Assembly (NCBI RefSeq): GCF_012034385.1
Contig: NZ_JAAVJB010000010.1
Coordinates: 1 to 55,901, forward strand
DNA length: 55,901 nucleotides
Direction of reading: 5' to 3'
Origin: Streptomyces spiramenti
Lineage (GTDB): Bacteria > Actinomycetota > Actinomycetes > Streptomycetales > Streptomycetaceae
Numbering within the stretch: position 1 is the first letter of the stretch; each line of letters starts with the position of its first letter. Shown one piece after another: positions 1 to 8,400 of the stretch. The notes beneath the pieces are model-generated. The model saw only the letters and a program-made list of their open reading frames with translations. It did not search any database and had not been told where the DNA came from. The position numbers and the translations under genes were made by a program.

Positions 1-63
1 GCCCGCGCCGCCGCGCCCGGCGGCGGACCGGCCGCCACCGCACGAGAACCCCGGAGAAGCAAC

Positions 64-894
64 GTGTCCCACGTCGATGAGCACGTCCCCGCCCACGCCC
101 ACCTGCTGGCGCTCGCCCGCGAGGCGGCGGCGCGCGCCGGAGCGCTGCTGCGCGACGGCCGCCCCGCCGACCTCGGCGTCGCCGCCACCAAGTCCAGCCC
201 CATCGACGTCGTCACGGAGATGGACCTCGCCGCCGAGAAGCTCATCTGCGAGTACGTCGCGGAGCATCGCCCCGACGACGCGATCCTCGGCGAGGAGGGC
301 GGCACCACGGAGGGCACCAGCGGTGTCCGGTGGGTCATCGACCCCCTCGACGGGACGGTCAACTACCTCTACGGACTGCCGAACTGGGCCGTCTCCATCG
401 CGGTGGAACAGGACGGCGAGACCGTGGCGGCCGTCGTGGACGCGCCGCTGCGCCGCGAGAGCTACCACGCGACGCTCGGCGGCGGCGCCTGGCGGATCCG
501 TGAGGGCGGCGCCGCCGAGCGGATGGCCCCCCGCCCCTCGCCGCCCCTGGAGCACGCGCTCGTCGGCACCGGCTTCAACTACGTGACCGCCGTCAAGACC
601 CACCAGGCGGCGGTCGCGCAGCGGCTGATCCCCGCAGTCCGCGACATCCGACGCTCGGGCTCCGCCGCCATCGACCTCTGCGATGTGGGCGGTGGGCGGC
701 TCGACGCCTTCTACGAGCGCGGGCTCGCCCCCTGGGACCTTGCCGCGGGCGACCTCGTCGCCCGCGAGGCCGGCGCACTCACCGGTGGCCGCCCCGGCTC
801 CCGGCCGAACGGCGACCTCACCGTCGCGGCCTCCCCCGGAGTCTTCCCGCTCCTCCAGCCGCTGCTGGAGGAACTCGGCGCCTGGCACGACTGA
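64..894 (+). CDS. suhB: Inositol monophosphatase family protein (SuhB-like)
   Basis: A 276-residue member of the Mg2+-dependent inositol monophosphatase family, which hydrolyses phosphate monoesters such as myo-inositol 1-phosphate in the cytoplasm. The family signature is visible: an EEGG metal-ligand segment near residue 77, then WVIDPLDGTVNYLYG at about 91-105, and the second signature APWDLAAGDLVAREAGA near residue 223. The length is normal for the family. The GTG at 64 follows a GGAGAAG ribosome-binding site at 4-5 bases. A strong hairpin follows the stop, so the gene ends its own transcript. By synteny this corresponds to the gene two upstream of cutR in S. coelicolor. The true substrate (inositol phosphate, histidinol phosphate or other) cannot be told from the sequence. 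Confidence 0.88.
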   Translation: MSHVDEHVPAHAHLLALAREAAARAGALLRDGRPADLGVAATKSSPIDVVTEMDLAAEKLICEYVAEHRPDDAILGEEGGTTEGTSGVRWVIDPLDGTVNYLYGLPNWAVSIAVEQDGETVAAVVDAPLRRESYHATLGGGAWRIREGGAAERMAPRPSPPLEHALVGTGFNYVTAVKTHQAAVAQRLIPAVRDIRRSGSAAIDLCDVGGGRLDAFYERGLAPWDLAAGDLVAREAGALTGGRPGSRPNGDLTVAASPGVFPLLQPLLEELGAWHD

Positions 895-910
895 GCGGCG
901 CACCCGGACG

Positions 911-949
911 CCGATGTGCCCCGGACCGGGAAGGTCCGGGGCACATCGG
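911..949 (+). terminator. Strong hairpin terminator after suhB
   Basis: A perfect 17-bp inverted repeat (911-927 with 933-949) closes a 5-base loop 17 bases after the suhB stop. There is no U tract, as is usual in Streptomyces. It lies between convergent genes and probably works in both directions. Confidence 0.85.
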
Positions 950-987
950 GCGTGGATCGGGGAACGCGGGTCGGGCCGCGGGGCGTG

Positions 988-1158
988 TCAGGCGGGGGTG
1001 CCGACCTCGACACCGTGGTCGGCCGCGATCCGGCGCAGGTCGTCGAGCTCCGCCTGTTCGACGTCCACGGTGTACACGTCGCCCGTCTCCCGTGCTTCGT
1101 GCAGGCTCGATTCGGCGTGCCGTATGCGCTGGAGGATGCCGGTGGTGAACGCGTCCAT
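988..1158 (-). CDS. Small conserved hypothetical protein (56 aa)
   Basis: Encodes a 56-residue acidic, helix-rich protein beginning MDAFTTGILQRIRH, with Glu/Asp-rich segments and a predicted two-helix character. There is no signal peptide or membrane segment. The ATG at 1158 has a purine-rich TAGGGGG stretch upstream. Its place between suhB and cutRS, convergent with suhB, matches a small gene at the same place in S. coelicolor (from memory). I recognise no domain and assign no function. A longer reading frame extends upstream, but its N-terminal part is Arg/Ser/Pro low-complexity, typical of a GC-rich shadow frame. Confidence 0.6.
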   Translation of the reverse strand: MDAFTTGILQRIRHAESSLHEARETGDVYTVDVEQAELDDLRRIAADHGVEVGTPA

Positions 1159-1594
1159 GGGGGTGCCCCCTACTCTCGGGTCGGCGGCACTGAGTGCCGG
1201 TGGGTGTGCGGCCACGGATGCGTCCGGCGGGTCGGCAGCGACACGGCTTACCGCCCGGAACGGCCGTTCGTGGGGTGTCCAGGGGTCTTCCCCCCGCCGT
1301 GAAAGCGGGAAACCTCGCGACGCCACGGAAATCCCACTGTCTCCGACGGTCACCGGACCGCCACTGCGCGGCCACCGTCCCGCGACGTACGACCGGCCCC
1401 ACGGACCCCGCCGACCGGCCCCGGCACGGCGCAGGGCGGCCCCGGGAGCCGCCCGCGCGGCACTGAGCGCCACCCGCGGGCCGGGGGCGCACCCGGGCCC
1501 CGCGCGCCCGTCGCTAACCGCCGGTTTACCCGGTGGCAGGAGAGGATGACGCCGGGCAGCCGCGCCGCGGCTGCCGGAACCGAGGAGGAGCAAG
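1159..1594. promoter_or_regulatory. Divergent intergenic region before cutRS
   Basis: No gene is supported in these 436 bases. The region separates the small leftward gene from cutR. It contains an 11-base inverted repeat AACCGCCGGTT at 1516-1526, followed by TTTAC, about 70 bases before the cutR start. This could be a promoter or autoregulatory CutR site, but I have no independent support for that. Confidence 0.4.
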
Positions 1595-2254
1595 GTGCGC
1601 GTACTCGTCGTCGAGGACGAGGAACTGCTGGCGGACGCGGTCGCCACCGGGCTGCGCCGCGAGGCCATGGCGGTGGACGTCGTCTACGACGGCGCCGCGG
1701 CCAGGGAGCGTGTGGACGTCAACGAGTACGACGTGGTGGTGCTCGACCGGGACCTCCCCCTCCTCCACGGCGACGACGTCTGTCGCCACATCGTCGAGCT
1801 GGGGCTGCCCACCCGCGTGCTGATGCTCACCGCCTCCGGTGACGTCAGCGACCGGGTGGAGGGACTGGAGATCGGCGCCGACGACTACCTGCCCAAACCC
1901 TTCGCCTTCGCCGAGCTGGTGGCCCGGGTGCGCGCGCTCGGCCGACGTGCCACCACCGCGCTGCCGCCGGTGCTGGAGCGCGCAGGTATCCGGCTCGACC
2001 CCAACCGGCGCGAGGTCTTCCGCGAGGAGCGCCGGGTGCAGCTCGCGCCGAAGGAGTTCGCCGTCCTGGAGGTCCTGATGCGCGCCGAGGGGTCGGTCGT
2101 CTCCGCCGAGCAGCTGCTGGAGAAGGCCTGGGACGAGAACACCGACCCCTTCACCAACGTGGTCCGCGTCACCGTCATGACGCTGCGCCGCAAGCTCGGC
2201 GAGCCGCCCGTCATCACCACCGTGCCCGGCTCCGGCTACCGGATCGGGCAGTGA
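1595..2254 (+). CDS. cutR: Two-component response regulator CutR
   Basis: A 219-residue OmpR/PhoB-type response regulator. The N-terminal receiver domain has the acidic pair E7-D8, the phospho-acceptor D51 (VVVLDRDLP), T79 and K101. A winged-helix DNA-binding domain follows (about 125-219), ending NVVRVTVMTLRRKLG...GSGYRIGQ. The sequence closely resembles CutR of S. lividans/S. coelicolor as I recall it. The GTG start at 1595 follows GAGGAGGAG. The gene overlaps cutS by four bases (GTGA), so the pair is translationally coupled. CutRS has been linked to control of antibiotic production and to secretion or redox stress in Streptomyces; that role is family knowledge, not visible here. Confidence 0.9.
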   Translation: MRVLVVEDEELLADAVATGLRREAMAVDVVYDGAAARERVDVNEYDVVVLDRDLPLLHGDDVCRHIVELGLPTRVLMLTASGDVSDRVEGLEIGADDYLPKPFAFAELVARVRALGRRATTALPPVLERAGIRLDPNRREVFREERRVQLAPKEFAVLEVLMRAEGSVVSAEQLLEKAWDENTDPFTNVVRVTVMTLRRKLGEPPVITTVPGSGYRIGQ

Positions 2255-3498
2255 GCGCCGCCCCGCCGCCCCCGCGCCCGGCGGCGCCCCCCAAGCCCCA
2301 CTGGGACCCGCAGCCGACCGGGCGGACGCCCTGGCTGCGGCCGACGATCCGGATCCGGCTCACGCTGCTCTACGGCGGCATGTTCCTGATGGCGGGCATC
2401 GTCCTGCTCGCGATCATCTACCTGCTCGCCGCCAACGCGCTGCACGACGGCAGCGCCGTCCCGTTCCGGTTCACCAGCCAGGCCGAGGTGGAGATCACCT
2501 CCGACGCCTGCCGCAGCATCAGCGGCCAGGTCGACGCCGAGACCTTCCGCGCCTGGTACGCGCAGTGCGCCGACGTGCAGAGAGCCGCCGCCCTGGACGT
2601 GCTGCTCAGCCGGTCGCTGCTCGCGCTCCTCGGCTTGGCGGTCGCGGCCTTCGCGCTGGGCTACGTCATGGCGGGCCGGGTCCTCTCCCCGCTGGGGCGG
2701 ATCACCCGCACCGCCCGCCGTGTCGCCGGCTCCGACCTGCACCGCAGGATCGAGCTGGACGGCCCCGACGACGAGCTGAAGGAGCTGGCGGACACCTTCG
2801 ACGAGATGCTGGACCGCATCGACCGGGCCTTCACCGCCCAGCAGCGGTTCGTCGCCAACGCCTCCCACGAGCTGCGCACCCCGCTCGCGATCAACCGGAC
2901 GCTGCTGGAGGTGCAGCTCTCCGACCCGCAGGCGTCGCCGGAGCTGACGCAGCTGGGGCGTACCCTGCTCGCGACCAACGAGCGCAGCGAGCAACTGGTC
3001 GAGGGCCTGCTGCTGCTCGCCCGGAGCGAGAACGAGATCGTCGACCGCAAACCGGTGGACCTCGCCGAGGTGGCCGACCGCGCGGTCGAACAGGCACGCG
3101 CGGAGGCCGCGGCAGCGGGGATCACCCTCAGCGGCGTGCGCCGCGCGGCCTACGTGCGGGGCAACGGCGTGCTGCTGGAACGCATCGCGCTGAACCTGGT
3201 GCAGAACGCCGTCCGCTACAACCTGGCCGCCGACGGCTGGGTCGAGGTGCGGACGGAGGTGCGCGGGAGCGTCGCCGAGCTGGTGGTCACCAACACCGGG
3301 CCGGTGGTGCCCGCCTACGAGGTGGACACGATGTTCGAGCCGTTCCGGCGGTTGCGCACCGAGCGCACGGGCAGCGACAAGGGAGTCGGGCTCGGGCTGT
3401 CCATCGTCCGGTCGGTCGCCCGGGCGCACGGCGGCTCCGTCACGGCGGAGCCACGAGAGAACGGGGGACTCACGATGCGGGTCTTTCTGCCGGTCTGA
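2251..3498 (+). CDS. cutS: Sensor histidine kinase CutS
   Basis: A 415-residue membrane histidine kinase partnered with CutR. A proline-rich cytoplasmic N-terminus is followed by a membrane segment (about 38-62), a short extracytoplasmic loop, a second membrane segment (about 118-140), a HAMP linker, the HisKA box with H206 in NASHELRTPL, and the HATPase domain (N box NLVQNAVRYN, G box GVGLGLSIV). The extracytoplasmic loop carries exactly two cysteines, C87 and C106. These could form a disulfide and sense the redox or folding state outside the cell. The GTG start overlaps the cutR stop. A small hairpin follows the stop. Confidence 0.9.
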   Translation: MSAAPPPPRPAAPPKPHWDPQPTGRTPWLRPTIRIRLTLLYGGMFLMAGIVLLAIIYLLAANALHDGSAVPFRFTSQAEVEITSDACRSISGQVDAETFRAWYAQCADVQRAAALDVLLSRSLLALLGLAVAAFALGYVMAGRVLSPLGRITRTARRVAGSDLHRRIELDGPDDELKELADTFDEMLDRIDRAFTAQQRFVANASHELRTPLAINRTLLEVQLSDPQASPELTQLGRTLLATNERSEQLVEGLLLLARSENEIVDRKPVDLAEVADRAVEQARAEAAAAGITLSGVRRAAYVRGNGVLLERIALNLVQNAVRYNLAADGWVEVRTEVRGSVAELVVTNTGPVVPAYEVDTMFEPFRRLRTERTGSDKGVGLGLSIVRSVARAHGGSVTAEPRENGGLTMRVFLPV

Positions 3499-3543
3499 GA
3501 TGATGTAGCGGCAGGAACCGGCAGATGTGACCAATCCCATACG

Positions 3544-3558
3544 CCCGCCTTCGGCGGG
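3544..3558 (+). terminator. Short hairpin after cutS
   Basis: Inverted repeat CCCGCC-TTC-GGCGGG 46 bases after the cutS stop. The stem is only 6 bp, extendable by a wobble pair, so it is a weaker candidate terminator than others in this window. Confidence 0.45.
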
Positions 3559-3767
3559 TGGCAGGGGACGGCCCCGACCGGCCGTTCCGCCTGTGCGGCG
3601 CCCGGCCGGCGGCCCGAATCATCACCTCTTCAGGCGTCCGGCTACGTGTCGGTTGAATAACAGGGCTTGAAGTGAGGCAAAATCTCCGCCTCAGGTCGGG
3701 CACAAGACCGGCCTCTCGCGCGTTACCCGCGCTGGAGACACCAGACACCCAGAGGGGGAGAACAGAC

Positions 3768-4067
3768 ATGGCTACGGATTACGACACTCCACGCAAGACC
3801 GAGGACGATGTCAACGAGGACAGCATCGAGGAGCTGAAGGCCAGGCGGAACGACAAGTCGGCCTCCAACGTCGACGTCGACGAGTTCGAGCAGGCCGAGG
3901 GCCTGGAACTGCCCGGCGCCGACCTGTCCAACGAGGAGCTGTCGGTGCGGGTGCTCCCGCGTCAGGCCGACGAGTTCACCTGCATGAGCTGCTTCCTCGT
4001 TCACCACCGGTCGCAGCTGGCCGCCGAGAAGAACGGGCACCCGATCTGCCGCGACTGCGCGGCGTGA
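3768..4067 (+). CDS. DUF4193 family zinc-ribbon protein
   Basis: A 99-residue acidic protein of the actinobacterial DUF4193 family. The N-terminal two thirds are highly charged (residues 1-60 rich in Asp and Glu). The C-terminus has two CxxC knuckles, CMSC near residue 77 and CRDC near residue 95, which probably bind a zinc ion. The ATG at 3768 sits 7 bases after an AGGGGGAG ribosome-binding site. An in-frame upstream extension lacks such a site and looks non-coding. The function is unknown; possible roles are protein or RNA-polymerase binding. It stands alone between cutS and the dut region. Confidence 0.85.
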   Translation: MATDYDTPRKTEDDVNEDSIEELKARRNDKSASNVDVDEFEQAEGLELPGADLSNEELSVRVLPRQADEFTCMSCFLVHHRSQLAAEKNGHPICRDCAA

Positions 4068-4136
4068 GGCCGGGCGGCGGAACCACACGACAGAGGAACG
4101 ACGGGCGGGACCCACGGGGTCTCGCCCGGACGCTCG

Positions 4137-4619
4137 TCAGCGCTCCGCCTCCCGGACCTCCGGCCGTGCCGCCCCGGCGGCGGGTACGGCCGACAACGCA
4201 CGCGCCAGCCGCAGCGGGTGGCGCGTGGAGAGGTACAGATACGGTGTGGGGTCCTGCGGGTCGGTGACCTCCACCCGTACCGCGGTGGCGACGTAGCCCC
4301 GCAGCAGCAGGTGCGCCCGGGCGTCGGCCCTGTGCGTGCGCCAGGCCCGCGCCTCGTCCGCGTCCAGGGCCCGCGCCTCGCCGAGGGCGCTCAGCGGCAG
4401 CCGCGCGGAGCCCGCGACCAACGAGTCCCCGACGACCCGGATGCGGGCCGATCCGTAGGAACTCAGCGCGGCAGCCGCGGCAGCGGCGGCAGCGGCGGTG
4501 CCCGCGAGCAGCGGGATCACTCCCAGTGGCAGCAGCGTCACCCCCACGAGTGCCGAGCTGAGCAGACCGAGCAGCCACCAGCTGCGGGGGACGTGGAGTC
4601 GTTCGTCGTACTGCTGCAT
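4137..4619 (-). CDS. DUF3093 family membrane protein
   Basis: Encodes about 160 residues starting MQQYDERLHVPRSWW, characteristic of the DUF3093 family found next to dut in actinomycetes. A hydrophobic stretch of about 35 residues (about 15-50), including a run of ten alanines, probably forms two membrane passes. The rest is a small soluble domain. The gene is divergent from dut and separated from it by about 95 bases. An alternative in-frame ATG lies 12 bases upstream (4631), and another further out at 4676. I chose 4619 because conserved sequence begins there. No function is known. Confidence 0.78.
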   Translation of the reverse strand: MQQYDERLHVPRSWWLLGLLSSALVGVTLLPLGVIPLLAGTAAAAAAAAAALSSYGSARIRVVGDSLVAGSARLPLSALGEARALDADEARAWRTHRADARAHLLLRGYVATAVRVEVTDPQDPTPYLYLSTRHPLRLARALSAVPAAGAARPEVREAER

Positions 4620-4714
4620 GGGACCAAGCATGGCAGGCGGGACACGCCGGGCACCGCGCGGCGGTATGGTCTGCACCGTGAGTGCTGACCGGAAGCCATC
4701 GAGGTGACCTGAGA

Positions 4715-5200
4715 GTGGACCACGCGCCCGTGGATGTCCTCATCCGCCGGACCGATCCCGATGTCCCCCTGCCCGCGCGGGCCCATCCCGGCGACGCCGG
4801 GTGCGACCTGGTGACCACCGAGGCCGCGGAGCTGGGGCCGGGCGAACGCGCGGTCCTGCCGACGGGGGTGTCCATCGCGCTGCCCGACGGTTACGCGGCG
4901 TTCGTCCACCCCCGGTCCGGGCTCGCCGCCCGCTGCGGGGTCGCGCTCGTGAACGCCCCGGGGACCGTCGACGCCGGGTACCGTGGAGAGATCAAGGTCA
5001 TCGTCATCAACCTCGACCCCCGGAAGAACGTGCGCTTCGAGCGGTTCGACCGGATCGCGCAGCTGGTCGTCCAGCGGGTCGAGGCCGTGCGGTTCCACGA
5101 GGTGGCGCAGCTGCCCGGTTCCGCGCGTGACACCGGGGGCTTCGGCTCGACCGGTGGCCATGCCGGTGAGCACAACTCCTACGCCCTGAAAGGACAGTGA
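4715..5200 (+). CDS. dut: Deoxyuridine 5'-triphosphate nucleotidohydrolase (dUTPase)
   Basis: A 161-residue homotrimeric dUTPase that hydrolyses dUTP to dUMP and pyrophosphate, keeping uracil out of DNA and supplying dTMP synthesis. All five family motifs are visible: HPGDAGCDL; HPRSGLAAR; the substrate loop NAPGTVDAGYRGEI with its catalytic Asp; FDRIAQLVV; and the C-terminal P-loop-like RDTGGFGSTG. The GTG at 4715 has GAGGTGACC 8 bases upstream; the more distant ATG-like starts lack a ribosome-binding site. The gene is followed one base later by the DUF3710 gene and is almost certainly co-transcribed with it. Confidence 0.96.
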   Translation: MDHAPVDVLIRRTDPDVPLPARAHPGDAGCDLVTTEAAELGPGERAVLPTGVSIALPDGYAAFVHPRSGLAARCGVALVNAPGTVDAGYRGEIKVIVINLDPRKNVRFERFDRIAQLVVQRVEAVRFHEVAQLPGSARDTGGFGSTGGHAGEHNSYALKGQ

Positions 5201-5201
5201 C

Positions 5202-5963
5202 GTGTTCGGACGTCGCCAGAAGCGGAACGCGGAGCCCGAAGAGGGCATCGACCCCACCGCGCAGGAGGCCCCGGACGAGGCCGAACTGCGCCGCGTCAAG
5301 CTTGAGCCCGCTCCGCGGCCGGACGGCCCCTGGGACATCAGCGAGCTGAGCGAGCCCAACAAGGGCCGCGTCGACCTCGGCGGGCTCTACGTCCCCGGCG
5401 TGCAGGGCATGGAGCTGCGGGTCGAGGTCGCGGGCGACTCGATCGTCGCGGCGACTCTCGTCCTGAAGGACAGCGCCATCCAGCTCCAGGCGTTCGCCGC
5501 CCCCAAGCGCGAGGGCATCTGGGGCGAGGTGCGCGAGGAGATCGGCGGCGGTATCACCCAGCAGGGTGGTGTCATCGACGAGACCGAGGGGCCCTTCGGC
5601 TGGGAGCTGCGCGCGCAGGTCCCGGTGCAGCTGCCCGACGGCAAGCGCGGCATGCAGGTCGTGCGGTTCATCGGTGTCGACGGCCCGCGGTGGTTCCTGC
5701 GCGGCGTGATCTCCGGCCAGGGTGCGGTGCAGCCGCAGGCCGCGGGGCTGCTGGAGCAGATCTTCAAGGACACCGTCGTCGTCCGGGGCGACACCCCGAT
5801 GGCGCCGCGCGACCCGATCGTCCTGAAGCTTCCCGAGGACGCCAAGATGGTTCCCGACGGGGTACGCCAGCAGCAGGCCGACTCCGACGACGCCGCTCCG
5901 TCGCGGTTCGCCGGCGGTATGGACAAGCTGCGGCGCGGGCCGGAGATCAGCGAGGTCCGCTGA
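5202..5963 (+). CDS. DUF3710 family protein
   Basis: A 253-residue cytoplasmic protein of the DUF3710 family, conserved directly downstream of dut in Streptomyces and relatives. It begins MFGRRQKRNAEPEEG, a basic then acidic low-complexity leader, followed by a compact alpha/beta domain (about 45-215) and a charged tail. There are no membrane segments and no recognisable catalytic motif. The GTG start lies one base after the dut stop and is preceded by AAAGGACAG inside the end of dut. The biochemical role is unknown. Confidence 0.85.
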   Translation: MFGRRQKRNAEPEEGIDPTAQEAPDEAELRRVKLEPAPRPDGPWDISELSEPNKGRVDLGGLYVPGVQGMELRVEVAGDSIVAATLVLKDSAIQLQAFAAPKREGIWGEVREEIGGGITQQGGVIDETEGPFGWELRAQVPVQLPDGKRGMQVVRFIGVDGPRWFLRGVISGQGAVQPQAAGLLEQIFKDTVVVRGDTPMAPRDPIVLKLPEDAKMVPDGVRQQQADSDDAAPSRFAGGMDKLRRGPEISEVR

Positions 5964-6124
5964 GCCTCCCGCAGCGCGGGACGCGGGACCGGTCGTGCCA
6001 CCGAGCGCGGTTCACCCCTGGCACTGGTGTGCCGACGGGCCGGTGCCGGCGCCCCCGCGTCGTCGCGCGGTGGAGCCGGGCTCGCCCGGGTTCGCCCCCG
6101 GTGTCGGACGGTTACGCTGAACGT

Positions 6125-6538
6125 ATGACGCGCGACGGCCGGAACACTGCCCGGCCCGGTTGGATGTGGTGGTTGCCGGCCCGGCCGGAGCCCGCCTCAG
6201 ACGGCCTGCCGCCCCAGGGCGACGGCCTCTCCGAGGCCGACCGGCGTCGGATCTCCGAATGCCGGGCCACGGCGGCCGGCCGTCCGGTCGTCACGGTGAG
6301 CGGTACGCTGCGTGCGGTCAGCACGCAACCCGTCGGTGGGGCGCCCGCACTGCGGGCCGAGCTCGACGACGGGTCCGCCTCGCTGGACGTGGTGTGGCTC
6401 GGCCGTGATCGGCTCTCCGGGGTGGTGCCCGGCCGCTGCCTGACCGCGTCCGGCCGGATGGCGAACCTCGACGGGCACCCGGTGCTCTTCAACCCCAGAT
6501 ACGAGCTACGACCTCCCGGAACGGAGGAGTGCGGGTGA
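6125..6538 (+). CDS. OB-fold nucleic acid-binding domain protein
   Basis: A 137-residue protein. After a proline/alanine-rich N-terminus it has a single OB-fold-like domain (about 58-132) with the pattern VVTVSGTLRAVST...LRAELDDGSASLDVVWLGR...RCLTASGRMA, resembling the anticodon-binding or RecG/RPA type of OB fold. It probably binds single-stranded nucleic acid. The ATG at 6125 is the first start after a 160-base gap from the DUF3710 gene. The last 4 bases overlap the GTG of the DUF3159 gene, so the two are coupled. Confidence 0.75.
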   Translation: MTRDGRNTARPGWMWWLPARPEPASDGLPPQGDGLSEADRRRISECRATAAGRPVVTVSGTLRAVSTQPVGGAPALRAELDDGSASLDVVWLGRDRLSGVVPGRCLTASGRMANLDGHPVLFNPRYELRPPGTEECG

Positions 6539-7407
6539 CCTCACTCGACAAGCAGGCCAACGAGACCCTTGCCAAGGGCCTCCCGGACACCGAGCGGGTG
6601 GACGCACCACCTGTCGCCGACGAGCAGGCCACGAAGGCGGCGTTCTTCGACGCCTTCGGCGGCGTGCGCGGGATGGTGGAGACGACCGTCCCGGGTCTGG
6701 TGTTCGTGCTCTGCTACACCATCACCCGCGACATCCAGCTCTCCGCGATCCTGGCGCTCGCCATCACCGGCGTCATGTTCCTGGCCCGCGTGGTGCAGCG
6801 CGGCACCACCAAGCACGCCTTCACCGGTGTCTTCGGGGTGGTGTTCGGCGCGGTCTTCGCGATGATGACCGGCGACGCGAAGAACTTCTACCTGCCCGGC
6901 ATGGTGTACACCCTGGGCCTCGGCATCGCCTACGTGGTGACCGCCGCCAGCGGTGTGCCGCTGCTGGGCCTCGTCCTCGGCCCGGTCTTCAAGGAGAACC
7001 TCTCCTGGCGGACGCGGAACCCCGGCCGCAAGCGGGCCTACGTCAAGGCCAGCTACGTCTGGGGCGGCATCCTGCTGGCCAAGTCCGCCATCACCTTCCC
7101 GATCTACTTCTGGGGTGACGCCACCCAGCTGGGCTGGCTCCGGGTCGCGCTCGGCATCCCGCCCTTCCTGGTCGCCGTGTACTTCACCTGGGTCATCCTC
7201 GTGAAGGCGCCGCCGCCCATCGACGTCATCGCGGAGATGGAGGCGGAGGAGGCCGCGGAGGCGGCCACGGCCAAGGAGCAGGCGGCTCAGCGCGTCGCGA
7301 CGGCGGCCCAGTCGGCGGAGACCGGCCCCGTCGGGGGGCCCGCCGCCGAGCCGTCCGCCGCCGAGGGGCCCGAGCACCGTCCCGGGCCCCCGGGACACCA
7401 CGGGTAG
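6535..7407 (+). CDS. DUF3159 family membrane protein
   Basis: A 290-residue integral membrane protein of the DUF3159 family. A soluble N-terminal segment of about 45 residues precedes five or six hydrophobic helices (roughly 50-215), then an alanine/glutamate-rich cytoplasmic tail (about 230-290). The GTG at 6535 has an ideal GGAGGAG 5 bases upstream; an in-frame GTG two codons earlier overlaps that site and is less likely. It is translationally coupled to the OB-fold gene. A strong terminator follows. The function is unknown; its neighbours (two TrkA-type regulators, convergent) hint at ion homeostasis, but that is only a guess. Confidence 0.82.
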   Translation: MTSLDKQANETLAKGLPDTERVDAPPVADEQATKAAFFDAFGGVRGMVETTVPGLVFVLCYTITRDIQLSAILALAITGVMFLARVVQRGTTKHAFTGVFGVVFGAVFAMMTGDAKNFYLPGMVYTLGLGIAYVVTAASGVPLLGLVLGPVFKENLSWRTRNPGRKRAYVKASYVWGGILLAKSAITFPIYFWGDATQLGWLRVALGIPPFLVAVYFTWVILVKAPPPIDVIAEMEAEEAAEAATAKEQAAQRVATAAQSAETGPVGGPAAEPSAAEGPEHRPGPPGHHG

Positions 7408-7447
7408 CAGGGCGGGAAACCGCGCGAAACCGCGCGACGGATCATCC

Positions 7448-7480
7448 GACGGCCTGGGGCCCGCGAGGCCCCGGGCCGTC
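7448..7480. terminator. Bidirectional terminator between DUF3159 and trkA genes
   Basis: A 14-bp stem (7448-7461 with 7467-7480, one G-T wobble) with a 5-base loop lies between convergent genes. It should end transcription from both sides. Confidence 0.85.
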
Positions 7481-7488
7481 GGCCTGTC

Positions 7489-8400
7489 CTACCGGCCGGG
7501 CGTGCCGCCCGCCGTGTCGCGGTCGCCCGGCTCCCGGCCTGCCCCGGGCCGCCGGGTGCTGCCGGTGCCCTCGTCCCCGCCCTCCTCGGCCGATCCGATC
7601 TCCGTCGGGTCGGCCACCGTCGTGTTCGGGGTGCCCGCGTCGGAGGGCACCCCCGCCGGCTCGGCCGCCCCCTCGGCGGCTCCGCCCTCCACCGGCCCCT
7701 CCGGTTTCGCCGCGGCAGAGTGGCGTGCCCCCGTGGTGTGGCGGGGCGGGGCGAAGAGCCCGGCGATCAGCTGCTCCCCGTTGGTCGTGGCGACCAGCAG
7801 CAGCTCGTCACCGGCCGCGAGCCGCTCGTCCCGCTCCGGCACCAGCACCCGCGAGCCGCGGACGATGGCGACCAGCGCCACGTCACGCGGCCACGCCACC
7901 TCGCCGACCCCGGATCCCACCAGCGCGGCGTCGGCCGGCAGGGTCACCTCGACCAGTCCGGCGTCGCCCTGGCTGAACCGCAGCAGCCGGACCGGGTCGC
8001 CGACGCTGACGGCCTCCTCGACCAGCGCGGACATCAGCCGGGGGGTGGAGACTGCGACATCGACGCCCCAGCCCTCGTTGAACAGCCACTCGTTCCGCGG
8101 GTCGTTCACCCGGGCGACCACCCGGTCGACCCCGAACTCGGTACGGGAGAGCAACGAGACGACCAGATTGACCTTGTCGTCGCCGGTGGCGGCGATCACC
8201 GCGTCGTAGCGCTCCAGTCCGGCGTCGTCCAGGGTGGCGATCTCGCACGCGTCGGCCAACAGCCATTCGGCGCGCGGTTCCCGCTCCACCCGCACCGCGT
8301 CGGGGGAGTGGTCCACCAGCAGGACCCGGTGGCCGTTGTCGGAGAGCTCGGAGGCGATCGAGACGCCGACCGCGCCCGCTCCGGCGATCATCACCCTCAT
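7489..8400 (-). CDS. trkA: TrkA family potassium uptake regulatory protein
   Basis: A 303-residue RCK protein that regulates potassium channels or transporters by binding nucleotide. The N-terminal Rossmann domain carries GAGAVG (about 7-12) and LLVDHS ending in the acidic residue that selects NAD(H). A RCK-C domain follows (about 140-220). The last 80 residues are a low-complexity tail rich in Ala, Gly, Glu and Pro that ordinary TrkA/CeoC proteins lack. The ATG at 8400 overlaps the stop of the upstream trkA paralogue by four bases. No channel-forming TrkH/TrkG gene lies nearby. Confidence 0.88.
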   Translation of the reverse strand: MRVMIAGAGAVGVSIASELSDNGHRVLLVDHSPDAVRVEREPRAEWLLADACEIATLDDAGLERYDAVIAATGDDKVNLVVSLLSRTEFGVDRVVARVNDPRNEWLFNEGWGVDVAVSTPRLMSALVEEAVSVGDPVRLLRFSQGDAGLVEVTLPADAALVGSGVGEVAWPRDVALVAIVRGSRVLVPERDERLAAGDELLLVATTNGEQLIAGLFAPPRHTTGARHSAAAKPEGPVEGGAAEGAAEPAGVPSDAGTPNTTVADPTEIGSAEEGGDEGTGSTRRPGAGREPGDRDTAGGTPGR

